Part shown: positions 1 through 8,503 of the stretch, piece by piece
Layout of the letters: the number at the start of each line of letters is the position of its first letter
Numbering within the stretch: the stretch's first letter is position 1
Assembly (NCBI GenBank): GCA_958449275.1
Contig: CAUDHE010000017.1
Coordinates: 1 to 34,157, forward strand
Source of the DNA: an uncultured Alistipes sp.
GTDB taxonomy: Bacteria; Bacteroidota; Bacteroidia; Bacteroidales; Rikenellaceae
Length of the DNA: 34,157 bases
Direction: 5' to 3'
Program-made: the position numbers and the translations under genes
Notes under the pieces: model-generated
Database searches by the model: none
Told to the model about the DNA's origin: nothing
Seen by the model: only the letters and a program-made list of their open reading frames with translations

Positions 1-1351
1 GCCAGGCACCTCGCTTCAGATTCTTTTTGGTAATTCCGGCATAATAAACGCGGTCGAGTTTCAGCACGGCATAACCCAAATGCTCGAATATGCGACGCAC
101 GATACGGTTGCGGCCCGAGTGGATCTCGATTCCCACCTCCTTTTTATTCTCGCTCGCATATGCTGCCTCGTCGACGAATATCTCGCCGTCCTCCAGCGTC
201 AGTCCTTCCGTCATGCGCTCCATGTCGGCGCGTGTCAGCGGCTTGTCCAGCGTCACCTGATAAATCTTCTTCTTCTCCAGCGAAGGGTGAGTAAGCTGAC
301 GCGTAACGTCGCCGTCGTTGGTGAAAATCAACAGCCCGAGGCTGTTTTTATCCAGTCGGCCCACAGGATATATACGCTCCGAGCAGGCATTTTTCACCAG
401 ATCCATGACGGTCTTGTCGGCATGCGGATCCTCCAGCGACGTCACATAGCCCTTAGGCTTGTTAAGCACCAGATAGACCTTCTTTTCGCCCTGCACGCGC
501 TCGTCGTTGAACTTCACCTCGTCTGTCGGCATCACCTTGGTACCGAGCTCCGACACGATCACGCCGTTCACGGTAACCAGACCCGCCTGAATATAATCGT
601 CCGCCTCGCGACGCGAGCATAATCCCGATTGCGCCAAAAAGCGGTTGAGACGCATTTCGCCCACCTGCTTGGCTGGATTGTATTTGGGATAGCTTTTGGG
701 ACGATCATCGCCGCGATACGATCGCTTGTCCTTATAACCGCCCTTGGCCTTGTATTCGCCGCGGCCCTTGTAACCTCCGCGACCGCTCGCTTCCGCCGCT
801 CCGCGTTCGCTGCGCTCGCGACGTTGCTCGTTGCCGCGGTCATTGCCGAATCCGCCGCGCGAAAAATCGTTCCTGCCGTATCCGCGACCGCCGAAACCTC
901 GGCCTTCGCCCGAATCGCGACGAAACTCGCCGTCGTTCCCGCTGCGGTCGTAAGGCTTCGAATAACCGCCCTGCCGGTAGCCGCCCTGCTGCTTGGCACG
1001 GCCGCCGAAGCCCGCATTCGACTTGGAACGGTCGGAATATTTCGAACCGCCGAATTTAGGTTTGAATCCGCTGCGGCCGCCATCTTCGCGCTGTTCACCG
1101 CGATCGTAACTCTTCTTAACGTATCCGTCGCCGCGGCCGCGCAGACGGTTGTCTTCCGTAAAATTGGGATTGAACGACGCTCTCTCCGCACCTGCATCGT
1201 AACGGTCGCGACGCATCGTGCGTCCCTCGTCGGCGGCCTCACGCCGAGGACGGGGACTGCGCTCGACCCGTTCCGCCGAAACCGTGCGTACACGCTTGTC
1301 ACGACCGAATCGCGACACGGCGGCAGTCGAGTCTTGTTTAATGTTTCTCAT
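1..1351 (-). CDS. RluB/RsuA-family rRNA pseudouridine synthase with long Arg/Gly-rich N-terminal extension (3' end outside window)
   Basis: The reading frame is open from an ATG at 1351 to the window edge (450 codons), so only the extreme C-terminus is missing. Residues 1-232 are low complexity, rich in Arg, Gly, Asp, Ser and Tyr, with many GGY, RGG and GGF motifs. The conserved enzyme starts near M233 with an S4 RNA-binding domain (MRLNRFLAQSGLCSRREAD). It continues into the RsuA/RluB catalytic core, with PVGRLDKNSLGLLIFTNDGD at 329-348 (D334 is the expected catalytic Asp) and GRNRIVRRIFEHLGY at 413-427. The family isomerises uridine to pseudouridine in 16S or 23S rRNA; the target here cannot be told from sequence. 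The long basic leader resembles extensions found in Bacteroidota homologues and probably adds RNA contacts (inference). Start chosen because a TAnnTTTG box lies 23 nt upstream and no other ATG precedes the Gly/Arg tract. Confidence 0.93.
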   Translation of the reverse strand, partial: MRNIKQDSTAAVSRFGRDKRVRTVSAERVERSPRPRREAADEGRTMRRDRYDAGAERASFNPNFTEDNRLRGRGDGYVKKSYDRGEQREDGGRSGFKPKFGGSKYSDRSKSNAGFGGRAKQQGGYRQGGYSKPYDRSGNDGEFRRDSGEGRGFGGRGYGRNDFSRGGFGNDRGNEQRRERSERGAAEASGRGGYKGRGEYKAKGGYKDKRSYRGDDRPKSYPKYNPAKQVGEMRLNRFLAQSGLCSRREADDYIQAGLVTVNGVIVSELGTKVMPTDEVKFNDERVQGEKKVYLVLNKPKGYVTSLEDPHADKTVMDLVKNACSERIYPVGRLDKNSLGLLIFTNDGDVTRQLTHPSLEKKKIYQVTLDKPLTRADMERMTEGLTLEDGEIFVDEAAYASENKKEVGIEIHSGRNRIVRRIFEHLGYAVLKLDRVYYAGITKKNLKRGAW

Positions 1352-1373
1352 AATGATTTTGAATTTACGTGGG

Positions 1374-1381
1374 CAAAGGTA
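1374..1381 (-). promoter_or_regulatory. Bacteroidota -7 promoter box for the pseudouridine synthase
   Basis: On the minus strand this reads TACCTTTG, an exact match to the Bacteroidota -7 consensus TAnnTTTG, 23 nt before the ATG at 1351. A TTTG lies 22 nt upstream, slightly wider than the usual 19-21 spacing, so the -33 element is weak. Confidence 0.6.
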
Positions 1382-1395
1382 ATTTAATTTTCTCA

Positions 1396-1412
1396 ACATG
1401 TTGCAAACATGT
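1396..1412. promoter_or_regulatory. Interrupted palindrome between two divergent promoters
   Basis: ACATGTT-GCA-AACATGT is a perfect 7-bp inverted repeat around 3 nt. It lies upstream of the -7 box of the minus-strand pseudouridine synthase and about 65 nt upstream of the -7 box of the MATE gene. Its size and symmetry would suit a dimeric regulator, but no regulator gene is adjacent. Confidence 0.3.
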
Positions 1413-1477
1413 CGCCTTTTCGGGTTCAAAAAACATTCCGCACGGCTACGGGTCGTCCGCCGTTGCGAGATTCTTGC

Positions 1478-1485
1478 TATCTTTG
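1478..1485 (+). promoter_or_regulatory. Bacteroidota -7 promoter box for the MATE gene
   Basis: TATCTTTG matches TAnnTTTG exactly and lies 29 nt before the ATG at 1515. No good TTTG is seen at the -33 spacing. The position rules out translation from the earlier in-frame ATG at 1398, which would lie upstream of the transcript start. Confidence 0.6.
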
Positions 1486-1514
1486 CAACGTTTTACGACA
1501 AAAGCGTCATAATC

Positions 1515-2837
1515 ATGGAAATGAATCGCGAAATATTACGCATAGCCGTACCGAACATAATATCGAACATCACGGTGCCGATAATGGGCATCGTCGGAAC
1601 CATGATCGCCGGACATCTTAACGGCAATTCGTCTACTACGATAGGCGCGTTGGCGATAGGCGTGTCGATATTCAACTTCATCTACTGGAATTGCAGTTTC
1701 ATCCGCATGGGTACCAGCGGCATAACGGCGCAGGCCTATGGCGCGGGCGATGCCAAGACCACTACCCTTATGCTGGCACGGGCCGTGGCGGTATCGCTCG
1801 CAGTGGGGTTGACGATGGTAATATTCCAATATCCCATAGGCACGGCAGCACTGAAGATAATGAACGGCAACGACATGGTGGCCGACTACTTCTTCGCCCG
1901 AATATGGGCAGTGCCGGCGGGAGTGCTGCTGTTCGGACTCAACGGCTGGCTGACGGGAATGCAGAACGCTGTAATCCCCATGATAGTGGCCGTGACGGTG
2001 AATGTAATACATATCGTGTTCAGTTTCTGGTTCGCGTTCGACTTCGGTATGGGTATAACGGGCATAGCCTACGCCTCGGTAGTGGCGCAATGGACGGGCG
2101 TGACCGTCACCGCGCTCATAACGTGGCTACATTATCGCAAACGCTTCGTCGCCATCTCCCTGCGCGAAGTGGCCGACATGAGGGCCATGAGAGAGTTTTT
2201 CGTAATCAACCGCGACATAATCGTACGCACGCTCTGCATCGTGGCCACATACACGTTCTTCACGGCCGCCTCGGCACGCATGGGCGACGACGTGATATTG
2301 GCGGTGAATACCATTCTGTTGCAATTGTTCACCCTCTTCTCGTACATGAACGACGGCTTCGCATGCGCCGCCGAGGCACTCACGGGACGCTTCATAGGGG
2401 CACGCGATCCCCGAGCGCTGCGCAATTGCATACGCAAGTGCATGATATGGTGCGTAATCGTCGCTTTGATCTTCGTAGGCATATACGTGGGCTGGTGGCG
2501 CGAGCTGCTTGAACTGTTCATCGACAACGATATGGAGGAGGCTCACGAAATAATCGACTATGCGGGACGCTTCATAGGATGGATCCTGGCCATTCCGCTC
2601 GCGGCGGCTCTCCCGTTCGTTATGGACGGAATAATGGTGGGCGCCACACAGTCGCGGATAATGCGCGACTCGATGTTGCTGTCGACCCTGGCCTATTTCA
2701 CCATATTCTTCACCATGCGCCCCGTGATAGGCAACAACGCCTTATGGATGGCATTCACGCTCTATATGTTCCTGCGCGGAGTGTTGCAATATCTCCTCTC
2801 GTCGCGGCTCGAAAAGATCTATTCCCGAGCGGAGTAA
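1515..2837 (+). CDS. MATE family efflux transporter (DinF-like)
   Basis: Predicted 440-residue polytopic inner-membrane protein, the normal size for the MATE family of H+ or Na+ coupled multidrug exporters. It starts MEMNREILRIAVPNIISN, typical of the DinF-like branch, followed by repeated hydrophobic segments consistent with 12 helices in two bundles (for example TVPIMGIVGTMIAGHL, AVSLAVGLTMVIFQY and VTVNVIHIVFSFWFAF). Substrate and coupling ion cannot be read from sequence. The frame is open back to an ATG at 1398, but the TATCTTTG box at 1478-1485 lies inside that stretch, so 1515 (or the ATG two codons later) is preferred. It stands alone, divergent from the pseudouridine synthase and convergent with the barrel gene at 3023, with a hairpin terminator between. 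Confidence 0.9.
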   Translation: MEMNREILRIAVPNIISNITVPIMGIVGTMIAGHLNGNSSTTIGALAIGVSIFNFIYWNCSFIRMGTSGITAQAYGAGDAKTTTLMLARAVAVSLAVGLTMVIFQYPIGTAALKIMNGNDMVADYFFARIWAVPAGVLLFGLNGWLTGMQNAVIPMIVAVTVNVIHIVFSFWFAFDFGMGITGIAYASVVAQWTGVTVTALITWLHYRKRFVAISLREVADMRAMREFFVINRDIIVRTLCIVATYTFFTAASARMGDDVILAVNTILLQLFTLFSYMNDGFACAAEALTGRFIGARDPRALRNCIRKCMIWCVIVALIFVGIYVGWWRELLELFIDNDMEEAHEIIDYAGRFIGWILAIPLAAALPFVMDGIMVGATQSRIMRDSMLLSTLAYFTIFFTMRPVIGNNALWMAFTLYMFLRGVLQYLLSSRLEKIYSRAE

Positions 2838-2916
2838 AACCGCATACAGCAACACATTCGGGTAGCGACCTGCGGTACGCCGACGGCGGAAGGAGCAAGC
2901 GAGCGTAAAGCGAGAA

Positions 2917-2951
2917 TTGCAGTCCGCCGCGTGGGGCGGCGGCATCGCTGC
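2917..2951 (+). repeat. GC-rich palindromic repeat, copy 1
   Basis: Positions 2917-2943 are identical over 27 nt to the reverse complement of 22130-22156. The core is a 7-bp stem, CCGCCGC (2924-2930) with GCGGCGG (2936-2942), inside an outer GCAG/CTGC pairing (2919-2922 with 2948-2951). It lies in the 3' region downstream of the MATE gene. Copy 2 sits downstream of the his operon in the same orientation relative to the upstream gene, so it behaves like a REP-type intergenic element. Confidence 0.7.
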
Positions 2952-2969
2952 CGATATCGATAAATAAAT

Positions 2970-3000
2970 AATGTCCGCTCTCGATATGAGAACGGACATT
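2970..3000. terminator. Bidirectional hairpin terminator between convergent genes
   Basis: AATGTCCG (2970-2977) pairs with CGGACATT (2993-3000), and TCTC (2979-2982) with GAGA (2988-2991), around a GATAT loop and one C/A mismatch. AT-rich flanks lie on both sides. It sits between the plus-strand MATE gene and the minus-strand gene ending at 3023, so it can serve both. Confidence 0.7.
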
Positions 3001-3022
3001 TATAATTCTATTACCGCGACCG

Positions 3023-4672
3023 TCAGAAAGTAATCTTCGCGCCCAACACGCCCTGCGGCGTATCGTAATAGTAGTACGCCCACTCATACACCTTGCTGCC
3101 AGTAAGATTACGGCCCTCGGCGAATACGGCCCAACGGTCGGTCACGCGCCACTCGACATTAAGCCCCAAACGGAATGTCGAAGGGGTTCGCACAAACTCG
3201 AAATCGCCCGCACGGTTCATACTCATCCACTTTATGCGATTGTTATAATCGAGCGATGCGCCGGCCGTCACCTTGCGCCCCAGATAACGCAACTTTAACG
3301 ATCCCTGCGCACTCGGACGGCTGCTGTAATACGATTTGTAGTTCTCCCATGCGTATACGCCCGCATACAACTCGGCCTCGAACTGACCCACGGGACGGAA
3401 CTTTATGCTTCCGTCGATACGCAGACTGTGCTGGTAGGCGGGAGCGAACAGATAGTCCGCATAGTCACGACAATACCAATAATAGTGGTCGTCGGCGAAC
3501 GTCACCTCAGCCGACACGTTATATGAAAAACGCCCTCGCGCCAAACGTCCGCTTATGCCCGCGCGACCGTTGTAGTACGACTCGTTGGGTTGCGAAGCCA
3601 TACCGAGCAACTCTACGTCCGACAGCATCATATAGGGATTTTCGTGCATGAGCGATCCGTAATCGTGTCGACGCAGACCGCCGTCCACTTCGATGTAGGG
3701 AACGAATCCCTCGGAAGTGTTCTTCCACGTCATGTGCAAATATGGAAACACATGATGGGGGCTGTCCGTCGAAAGATCGACTCTGTCGTGATAATAGTCC
3801 GCTCCGATCAAAAACTCCAGTTTGCGTCCGCTGATGCCGTAACGCAATCCCGCCATCAGAGTATTGTCCTTGTAGTCGGCCAACGCCTTCGAACCGAATA
3901 CGCCCGTATACCCCGCATGTATTTTCAATATGTGATGTCCGAGCATCTTACCCAACGCAAAACGGCCCGACAGCTCCGACTGACGACGTTTCTCGCCATC
4001 TTCGGGAGCATAGCTGTCGCCGAACAGATCGCCTCCGACCTCGAAATTGAAATTCCAGCGGCTCAAATCGGTGAAATCATCGCCGATGCGGATTTTACCC
4101 GCCACGTTGCCGAAACGTATGCGATCGCCCGTAGTGGGATAGCGGTGGCGCAACTGACTGTCACCGTAAACATCGAACTCCAAAATATGTCGCCCCAGTA
4201 TCAAACCGGCACGACCGCCCAAACGGTTGCTCATCTCGGTAGTGTGCGACGTTACCTTCTCGCCCGCGAAATTCTTGCGGTTGCGGTAATCGCCCCAATG
4301 ATTAGCATAGGCCATCGCATAACCACGATCCTTATTATATGTCGACACATACACGTCGGCCTCGCTCGTGAGCGGCACGCCGAAAGCGCCCTTGGCATAA
4401 AACGGACGCGAACGGTTGTAATCCCAATAGGTTATGGTCGCAGGCTTGAAATTCTCGGTGAGCAACGACGTCTGATACGAACGCGGAGTGATCGTATAAT
4501 CTATATCGGGCTGCATGGTAACCGTGTCGGTCATGTCGGGCACCAGAGAAAGTTTCTGCGCCGTACCGACGCTCGGGGTGTAATCTTTCGATACCTCGAC
4601 CTGCTTGGCCACCTGAGCCGACACCGCGGCAGGCAGGCAAAGCAATGTTATGATATATGTCAATCTCTTCAT
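3023..4672 (-). CDS. Outer-membrane beta-barrel protein, TonB-dependent-receptor-like, without recognisable plug
   Basis: Predicted 549-residue exported protein. A signal peptide is clear (MKRLTYIITLLCLPAAVSA, cleavage before Q20). The body is rich in alternating aromatic and polar residues with many short Tyr/Phe-ending strands, and it ends in a barrel-like C-terminus terminating in Phe (GVLGAKITF), as outer-membrane barrels do. The stretch RWAVFAEGRNLTGSKVYEW resembles the last strands of TonB-dependent receptors, but no ~120-residue plug or TonB box is evident and the length is well below the usual 700-1000. The preferred ATG at 4672 lies 2 nt after the stop of the TPR gene; a TTG two codons earlier is also in frame. 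This spacing implies translational coupling with the TPR gene. Function unknown; an outer-membrane channel or assembly partner for the TPR protein is inference. Confidence 0.75.
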   Translation of the reverse strand: MKRLTYIITLLCLPAAVSAQVAKQVEVSKDYTPSVGTAQKLSLVPDMTDTVTMQPDIDYTITPRSYQTSLLTENFKPATITYWDYNRSRPFYAKGAFGVPLTSEADVYVSTYNKDRGYAMAYANHWGDYRNRKNFAGEKVTSHTTEMSNRLGGRAGLILGRHILEFDVYGDSQLRHRYPTTGDRIRFGNVAGKIRIGDDFTDLSRWNFNFEVGGDLFGDSYAPEDGEKRRQSELSGRFALGKMLGHHILKIHAGYTGVFGSKALADYKDNTLMAGLRYGISGRKLEFLIGADYYHDRVDLSTDSPHHVFPYLHMTWKNTSEGFVPYIEVDGGLRRHDYGSLMHENPYMMLSDVELLGMASQPNESYYNGRAGISGRLARGRFSYNVSAEVTFADDHYYWYCRDYADYLFAPAYQHSLRIDGSIKFRPVGQFEAELYAGVYAWENYKSYYSSRPSAQGSLKLRYLGRKVTAGASLDYNNRIKWMSMNRAGDFEFVRTPSTFRLGLNVEWRVTDRWAVFAEGRNLTGSKVYEWAYYYYDTPQGVLGAKITF

Positions 4673-4674
4673 CG

Positions 4675-7662
4675 TCAATTCATTTTAGCAATCTTACTCT
4701 TAGCTTCCTCGACTATACCGTCGTCCGCAGGCGAATACCCGTCGGCCACGCTCTGATACGTGGCACGTGCCTGAAAAGCGTCGCCGCGACTCATATATAT
4801 GTCGCCCAACAGGATGAACGCCTTAGCCAGCCAATAGTTCTGCGGCGTCTTGCTGTCGGAAAGTTCGTAAACCATCTTCTCGGCCTTGTCGTTATTGCCG
4901 GCCTTGAACTCGGCCTCTATCAGGCGATAACGCGATTCGGCGCCCTCGGCGCTCTTGACCTCGGCACTCAGGAGGGTATACAATTTCATGGCATCGGCCT
5001 CGCGCCCCTGACGCATCAGCACTCCCGCCTTGGCGTATCTTGCCTTGCGGCGAGCCACATCGTTGACATCGGTCATCGACTCCACATCGTCGGCCATGGC
5101 CGCAATCCCCGCGTCATCGGCATACTTGAGCGTAGAGGCCACATAACCCGATGCGGCATTGGTCTTGGCCGCTGAGGCCGACGCCTCGTCGTAAAGCGCA
5201 CGGTAGGCCGACGCCGCCTGCTCGAAACGCCCGGCTTTGTAACACATCGACGACAGACGGTCGAGCACACGCTCGGAATATTGCGTGTGTCCCTGCGCCG
5301 CCAATTCCGAAAGGGTGCTCATCGCATCCTCGTCGCGGCCGTCGCGTATGTGGCAGTCGCTCAGGAAAAACAGAGCGTCGTTGCGGTAGTATCCGTTGGG
5401 ATAGTGCGACAGATATGCCGTAAAACTCGTGGCGGCCTCCGAAGTCTTGTTGTCGAGATAGAGTTTCTGAGCCGCAGCGTACGACATCGAATCGCGCGTC
5501 ATCTGACTCACGTTGCCCTCCATGCCCGCTTTCTGCGCATAATCGAAATAGGCATCGGCATCGCCCTGAGCCATATATATTTCGCGGATACCCTGCATGG
5601 CGCTCTTCGATTGCGCCGAACGGGGAGCCGACTTCACCACCATGTCGTAATATTTCAATGCCTTGTCCTTATCGCCCAAATTCATATAGGCCAGACCGAG
5701 ATCCGACAACGCCTGCGCATGGTAGCTCGAGTTGGGATACTGCGCGATAAAATCCTCCAGGATCTTCACGCCGTCGGAATAACGTTCGTCGGCAATGTAG
5801 GTACGGCCCAGCTCATAAGTCGCGGCATCCACGTAATCCCCGCGATCGGCCTGAACGATACGGCGCAGACTCTCGATCTTGCGATCGGACTTGTTCTGCA
5901 CACCGAGCGTCACGGCCCGACGATATTGGGCATAATACTTCTCTGCGGTATCCATCGCTGCGGCATTGTCGTAACACTCTATCGCCTCGTCGAACTTTCG
6001 GGCGGCGTAATAGGCGTCGCCGCGACGGTTGAACGCATCGGCACGATAGGAGTCGCGGCGCGGATGCAACGCGAGGAACTTGGCGAAAGCGTCCGACGCG
6101 GCGTCCATCTCACCGTTATTGAAATGACAATAACCTATGTTGTACTGGGCCAAAGCATACTCCTCGCCGCCGCGGGGAGCGCGTCCCATGAAACTGCGAT
6201 AACGCTGCAAGGCACTGCGGCTGTCGCCCTTGGCATATGCGATTTCACCCAGCCAGAACGACGCCAAAGCATTGTACTTGGCGTTGAGTCCCACGCCCAG
6301 CGATTCGGCGAGCGAGCTTTCCGCTTCGTCCAGCTCTCCTGCCGTGTAGGCCTCCAATCCGTTGAAATAAGCTATCTTCTGCAATGCCTGCAAAGCGTCG
6401 TTATCGGGATTCGGCAGACTCTTGATTGCATCGTACGCCTCGGCATAGTTATGCGAATTATAGTAAGCCGCGATGAGCAACGTACGGGCCTCGGGCACGC
6501 GCGGCGACGAGGGATGGAGTTCGATGTAACGGCTCAGCACGTTGATCGCCTCGTTGAACACTCCGCCGCCGAGTTCATACTGCAACTTGCCGTAATTGAA
6601 CAGGGCGTCCTCGGCGATGTCGCGATCGAATTCGGCGCTCGACGCCATGGCGAACGATCTCATGGCGTCGGCCTTGTCGCCCGAACGCAGATAACAGTCG
6701 GCCAGATGGTACGATGCGTTCTGCGTCAGCATGTCGTCGGCGCCGCACGCCTGACGCAGATATTCGGCGGCTTCGGCGTAAAGCGACTGTCTGTAGAGCG
6801 AATAACCCATGATGTAATTCTCCACGCGTTTCATTTCGCCGCCCGCGCTCTTGTAGGCGTTCATATATTTGACGGCAGCACCGTAGTCGCCCAGCTGGAA
6901 CCACGATTCGGCCATCATGCGGCGTATCTGCGAGGCCTGCTCGTCGGTGGTACGCCCGATCAAAGCATCGCCCTTATCGACCACAGCGCGGTAATCGCCG
7001 CTCTTGAAATCGATCTGCAACAGATAGTAAGGCATCAGGTCGCGATAGAGCGGACTGGTCAGCAACGCCGTAAATCCGCTGCGGGCGCGTTCGTAATCGC
7101 CATGCGCGTATGCCATGTAGGATTTGTAATAGGTGGCGTGGTCGGCATAGTCGCTACCCGCCTTTATGCGACCGAAGTAACCCTCGGCGGCATAGAAATC
7201 GCCGCGCATGAAGGTCATGTACCCCATGCGCAGATTGTATTTGTCCTTGTTCTGCGGATCGAGGCTCTCGTAATGCACCTTGGCCAGCTCGGCTTCGGCG
7301 AGCGCCGTATCGTCCTGCATGCAATAGTATGCGGCCAACGCGAACTGCACGTCGTTGGCATACGACGATCCGTGATATTCGGCCAAAAACCGCTTCAGAC
7401 GGCCCTCTACATCCTTCATCTTCAACTCTGCGTCGCACAAGGCGATATAGTAATCGATGCGCTCGATCCGAAGACGGTCGGTTACGGGCGACAAGGCGTC
7501 GCGAATGTTTTTGAGTTCGGTACGCGCCTCGATCCAATGCCCGAAGTTGTACAACGAAATGCCGCGTTCGATACCCGAGTCGGCCGAAGGCGTCTGCGCC
7601 CGCAGCGGTGACATACCGCCGGCGAGCATTAACAGAGACAATATCAGTATTTTCCTCCGCAT
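4675..7662 (-). CDS. Large periplasmic tetratricopeptide-repeat protein
   Basis: Predicted 995-residue secreted protein with a signal peptide (MRRKILILSLLMLAGGMSPL, cleavage near RAQ). Almost the whole mature chain is TPR-like helical repeats of about 34-38 residues, with hallmark patterns such as ALSDLGLAYMNLGDKDKALK, AFNRRGDAYYAARKFDEAIE and AQYNIGYCHFNNGEMDAASD. No enzymatic domain is visible. TPR arrays are protein-binding scaffolds, so a scaffold or outer-membrane lipoprotein-like assembly role in the periplasm is plausible, but there is no lipobox cysteine. First gene of a two-gene operon with the barrel protein. An upstream in-frame ATG at 7701 overlaps the promoter box at 7689-7696, so the start at 7662 is preferred. 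Confidence 0.85.
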   Translation of the reverse strand: MRRKILILSLLMLAGGMSPLRAQTPSADSGIERGISLYNFGHWIEARTELKNIRDALSPVTDRLRIERIDYYIALCDAELKMKDVEGRLKRFLAEYHGSSYANDVQFALAAYYCMQDDTALAEAELAKVHYESLDPQNKDKYNLRMGYMTFMRGDFYAAEGYFGRIKAGSDYADHATYYKSYMAYAHGDYERARSGFTALLTSPLYRDLMPYYLLQIDFKSGDYRAVVDKGDALIGRTTDEQASQIRRMMAESWFQLGDYGAAVKYMNAYKSAGGEMKRVENYIMGYSLYRQSLYAEAAEYLRQACGADDMLTQNASYHLADCYLRSGDKADAMRSFAMASSAEFDRDIAEDALFNYGKLQYELGGGVFNEAINVLSRYIELHPSSPRVPEARTLLIAAYYNSHNYAEAYDAIKSLPNPDNDALQALQKIAYFNGLEAYTAGELDEAESSLAESLGVGLNAKYNALASFWLGEIAYAKGDSRSALQRYRSFMGRAPRGGEEYALAQYNIGYCHFNNGEMDAASDAFAKFLALHPRRDSYRADAFNRRGDAYYAARKFDEAIECYDNAAAMDTAEKYYAQYRRAVTLGVQNKSDRKIESLRRIVQADRGDYVDAATYELGRTYIADERYSDGVKILEDFIAQYPNSSYHAQALSDLGLAYMNLGDKDKALKYYDMVVKSAPRSAQSKSAMQGIREIYMAQGDADAYFDYAQKAGMEGNVSQMTRDSMSYAAAQKLYLDNKTSEAATSFTAYLSHYPNGYYRNDALFFLSDCHIRDGRDEDAMSTLSELAAQGHTQYSERVLDRLSSMCYKAGRFEQAASAYRALYDEASASAAKTNAASGYVASTLKYADDAGIAAMADDVESMTDVNDVARRKARYAKAGVLMRQGREADAMKLYTLLSAEVKSAEGAESRYRLIEAEFKAGNNDKAEKMVYELSDSKTPQNYWLAKAFILLGDIYMSRGDAFQARATYQSVADGYSPADDGIVEEAKSKIAKMN

Positions 7663-7688
7663 AATTTTCGATTCAATTATATCAACCA

Positions 7689-7721
7689 CAAAGATAGTCA
7701 TTTCGCCGCAAATTACGCAAC
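7689..7721 (-). promoter_or_regulatory. Promoter of the TPR/barrel operon
   Basis: On the minus strand TATCTTTG (7689-7696) matches the -7 consensus TAnnTTTG. It is preceded after 21 nt by GTTG (7718-7721), a near match to the -33 TTTG. The -7 box lies 27 nt before the ATG at 7662. Confidence 0.65.
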
Positions 7722-7742
7722 GGCAGAACCTAAAAGTCGATA

Positions 7743-7754
7743 AAACGATCGTTT
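7743..7754. promoter_or_regulatory. 12-bp perfect palindrome in a divergent intergenic region
   Basis: AAACGATCGTTT is self-complementary. It lies just upstream of the TPR operon promoter and 136 nt ahead of the OsmC gene. It could be an operator for either, but a 12-bp palindrome can arise by chance. No TAnnTTTG box for the OsmC gene was found between 7755 and 7889. Confidence 0.2.
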
Positions 7755-7889
7755 AATTTACCGGCCGCGCACGTCGGCGGAAAGCCGAGACGCGCTACGA
7801 GGAACGATTATTGCCACCGTTACATCCGGGCCGCGGCGGCCGAGCGGACGCCGACGAAGCCCGAAAACAAACATAACACTTTCAACATC

Positions 7890-8303
7890 ATGAACGACAA
7901 CAAACAAACCGTTACCGTCGAACTCGTCGACGAAAGCAAATTTCAGGTCAAGGACGGCACGGCCGACGATCTCAATCCCAAGGCACTCATATTGTGCGGA
8001 GCGGCCAAATGCGCGGGCTTCACGATAATGAGCCTGCTAAAAAAGGAGAAGATAACGCCCAAAACACTGGAGATCACGGTAGAAGGCATACTCGACACGC
8101 CCACGCTCCAGCCCGGCAGCCATTTCCGCAGTTTCAACGTAATCTACAATCTCGAGTGCGACACCATCTCGCAGCAGAACGCCGTCAGCCGCGCCGTCAC
8201 GATGGCGCAGGAGAAGTATTGCGGCACCATCGATATGCTGCGCAAGATAGCTCCCGTGGCACACGAGATATCGATCGTCAGCACAGAGACCATGAAGGTG
8301 TGA
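7890..8303 (+). CDS. OsmC/Ohr-family protein (thiol peroxidase-like)
   Basis: Predicted 137-residue cytoplasmic protein with the OsmC fold. Two conserved redox cysteines are visible: C41 in ILCGAAKCAGF, at the start of the central helix, and C111 in AQEKYCGTIDMLRK, matching the family's second motif (xxEKYC). OsmC/Ohr proteins reduce organic hydroperoxides with this cysteine pair; members of the broader YhfA-like branch have no proven substrate. It is a single gene: divergent from the TPR operon, convergent with the efflux operon and followed by a strong hairpin. An extra cysteine (C36) sits one turn before C41. Confidence 0.88.
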   Translation: MNDNKQTVTVELVDESKFQVKDGTADDLNPKALILCGAAKCAGFTIMSLLKKEKITPKTLEITVEGILDTPTLQPGSHFRSFNVIYNLECDTISQQNAVSRAVTMAQEKYCGTIDMLRKIAPVAHEISIVSTETMKV

Positions 8304-8316
8304 CATTGTCGACAGA

Positions 8317-8378
8317 ACGGATTTTCCCGAATTGCGCCACACTCTTACGCACGTGCCGCAATTCGGGAAAACCGTTTA
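8317..8378 (+). terminator. Long-stem terminator after the OsmC gene
   Basis: TTTTCCCGAATTGCG (8322-8336) pairs perfectly with CGCAATTCGGGAAAA (8357-8371). CAC/GTG extends it inward (8338-8340 with 8353-8355) and ACGG/CCGT outward past one bulged A. TTTATT follows. It starts 13 nt after the OsmC stop and also lies downstream of the convergent TolC-like gene. The remaining sequence to 8503 shows no gene or site I can support. Confidence 0.85.
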
Positions 8379-8503
8379 TTGAAATTCGACCGCGACTCAC
8401 TGCCTCGCGCGGACCGCAACCTCGTGCAGAGGATACCCGCCATTCGCATTCGCCCGTCGCGGCATCCGCAGAACGCAACCCGATGACAAAGGCATATCCG
8501 ACA

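Noticed and set aside
568..1302. 244-codon minus-strand frame under the pseudouridine synthase
   Set aside because: It is a shifted reading of the low-complexity RGG region. The true frame (start 1351) continues into the S4 and catalytic domains.
1398..1514. 39-residue N-terminal extension of the MATE transporter
   Set aside because: The TATCTTTG promoter box lies inside it, and the sequence does not resemble MATE N-termini.
7663..7701. Extended start of the TPR protein at 7701
   Set aside because: It overlaps the -7 box and would put a charged tail before the signal peptide.
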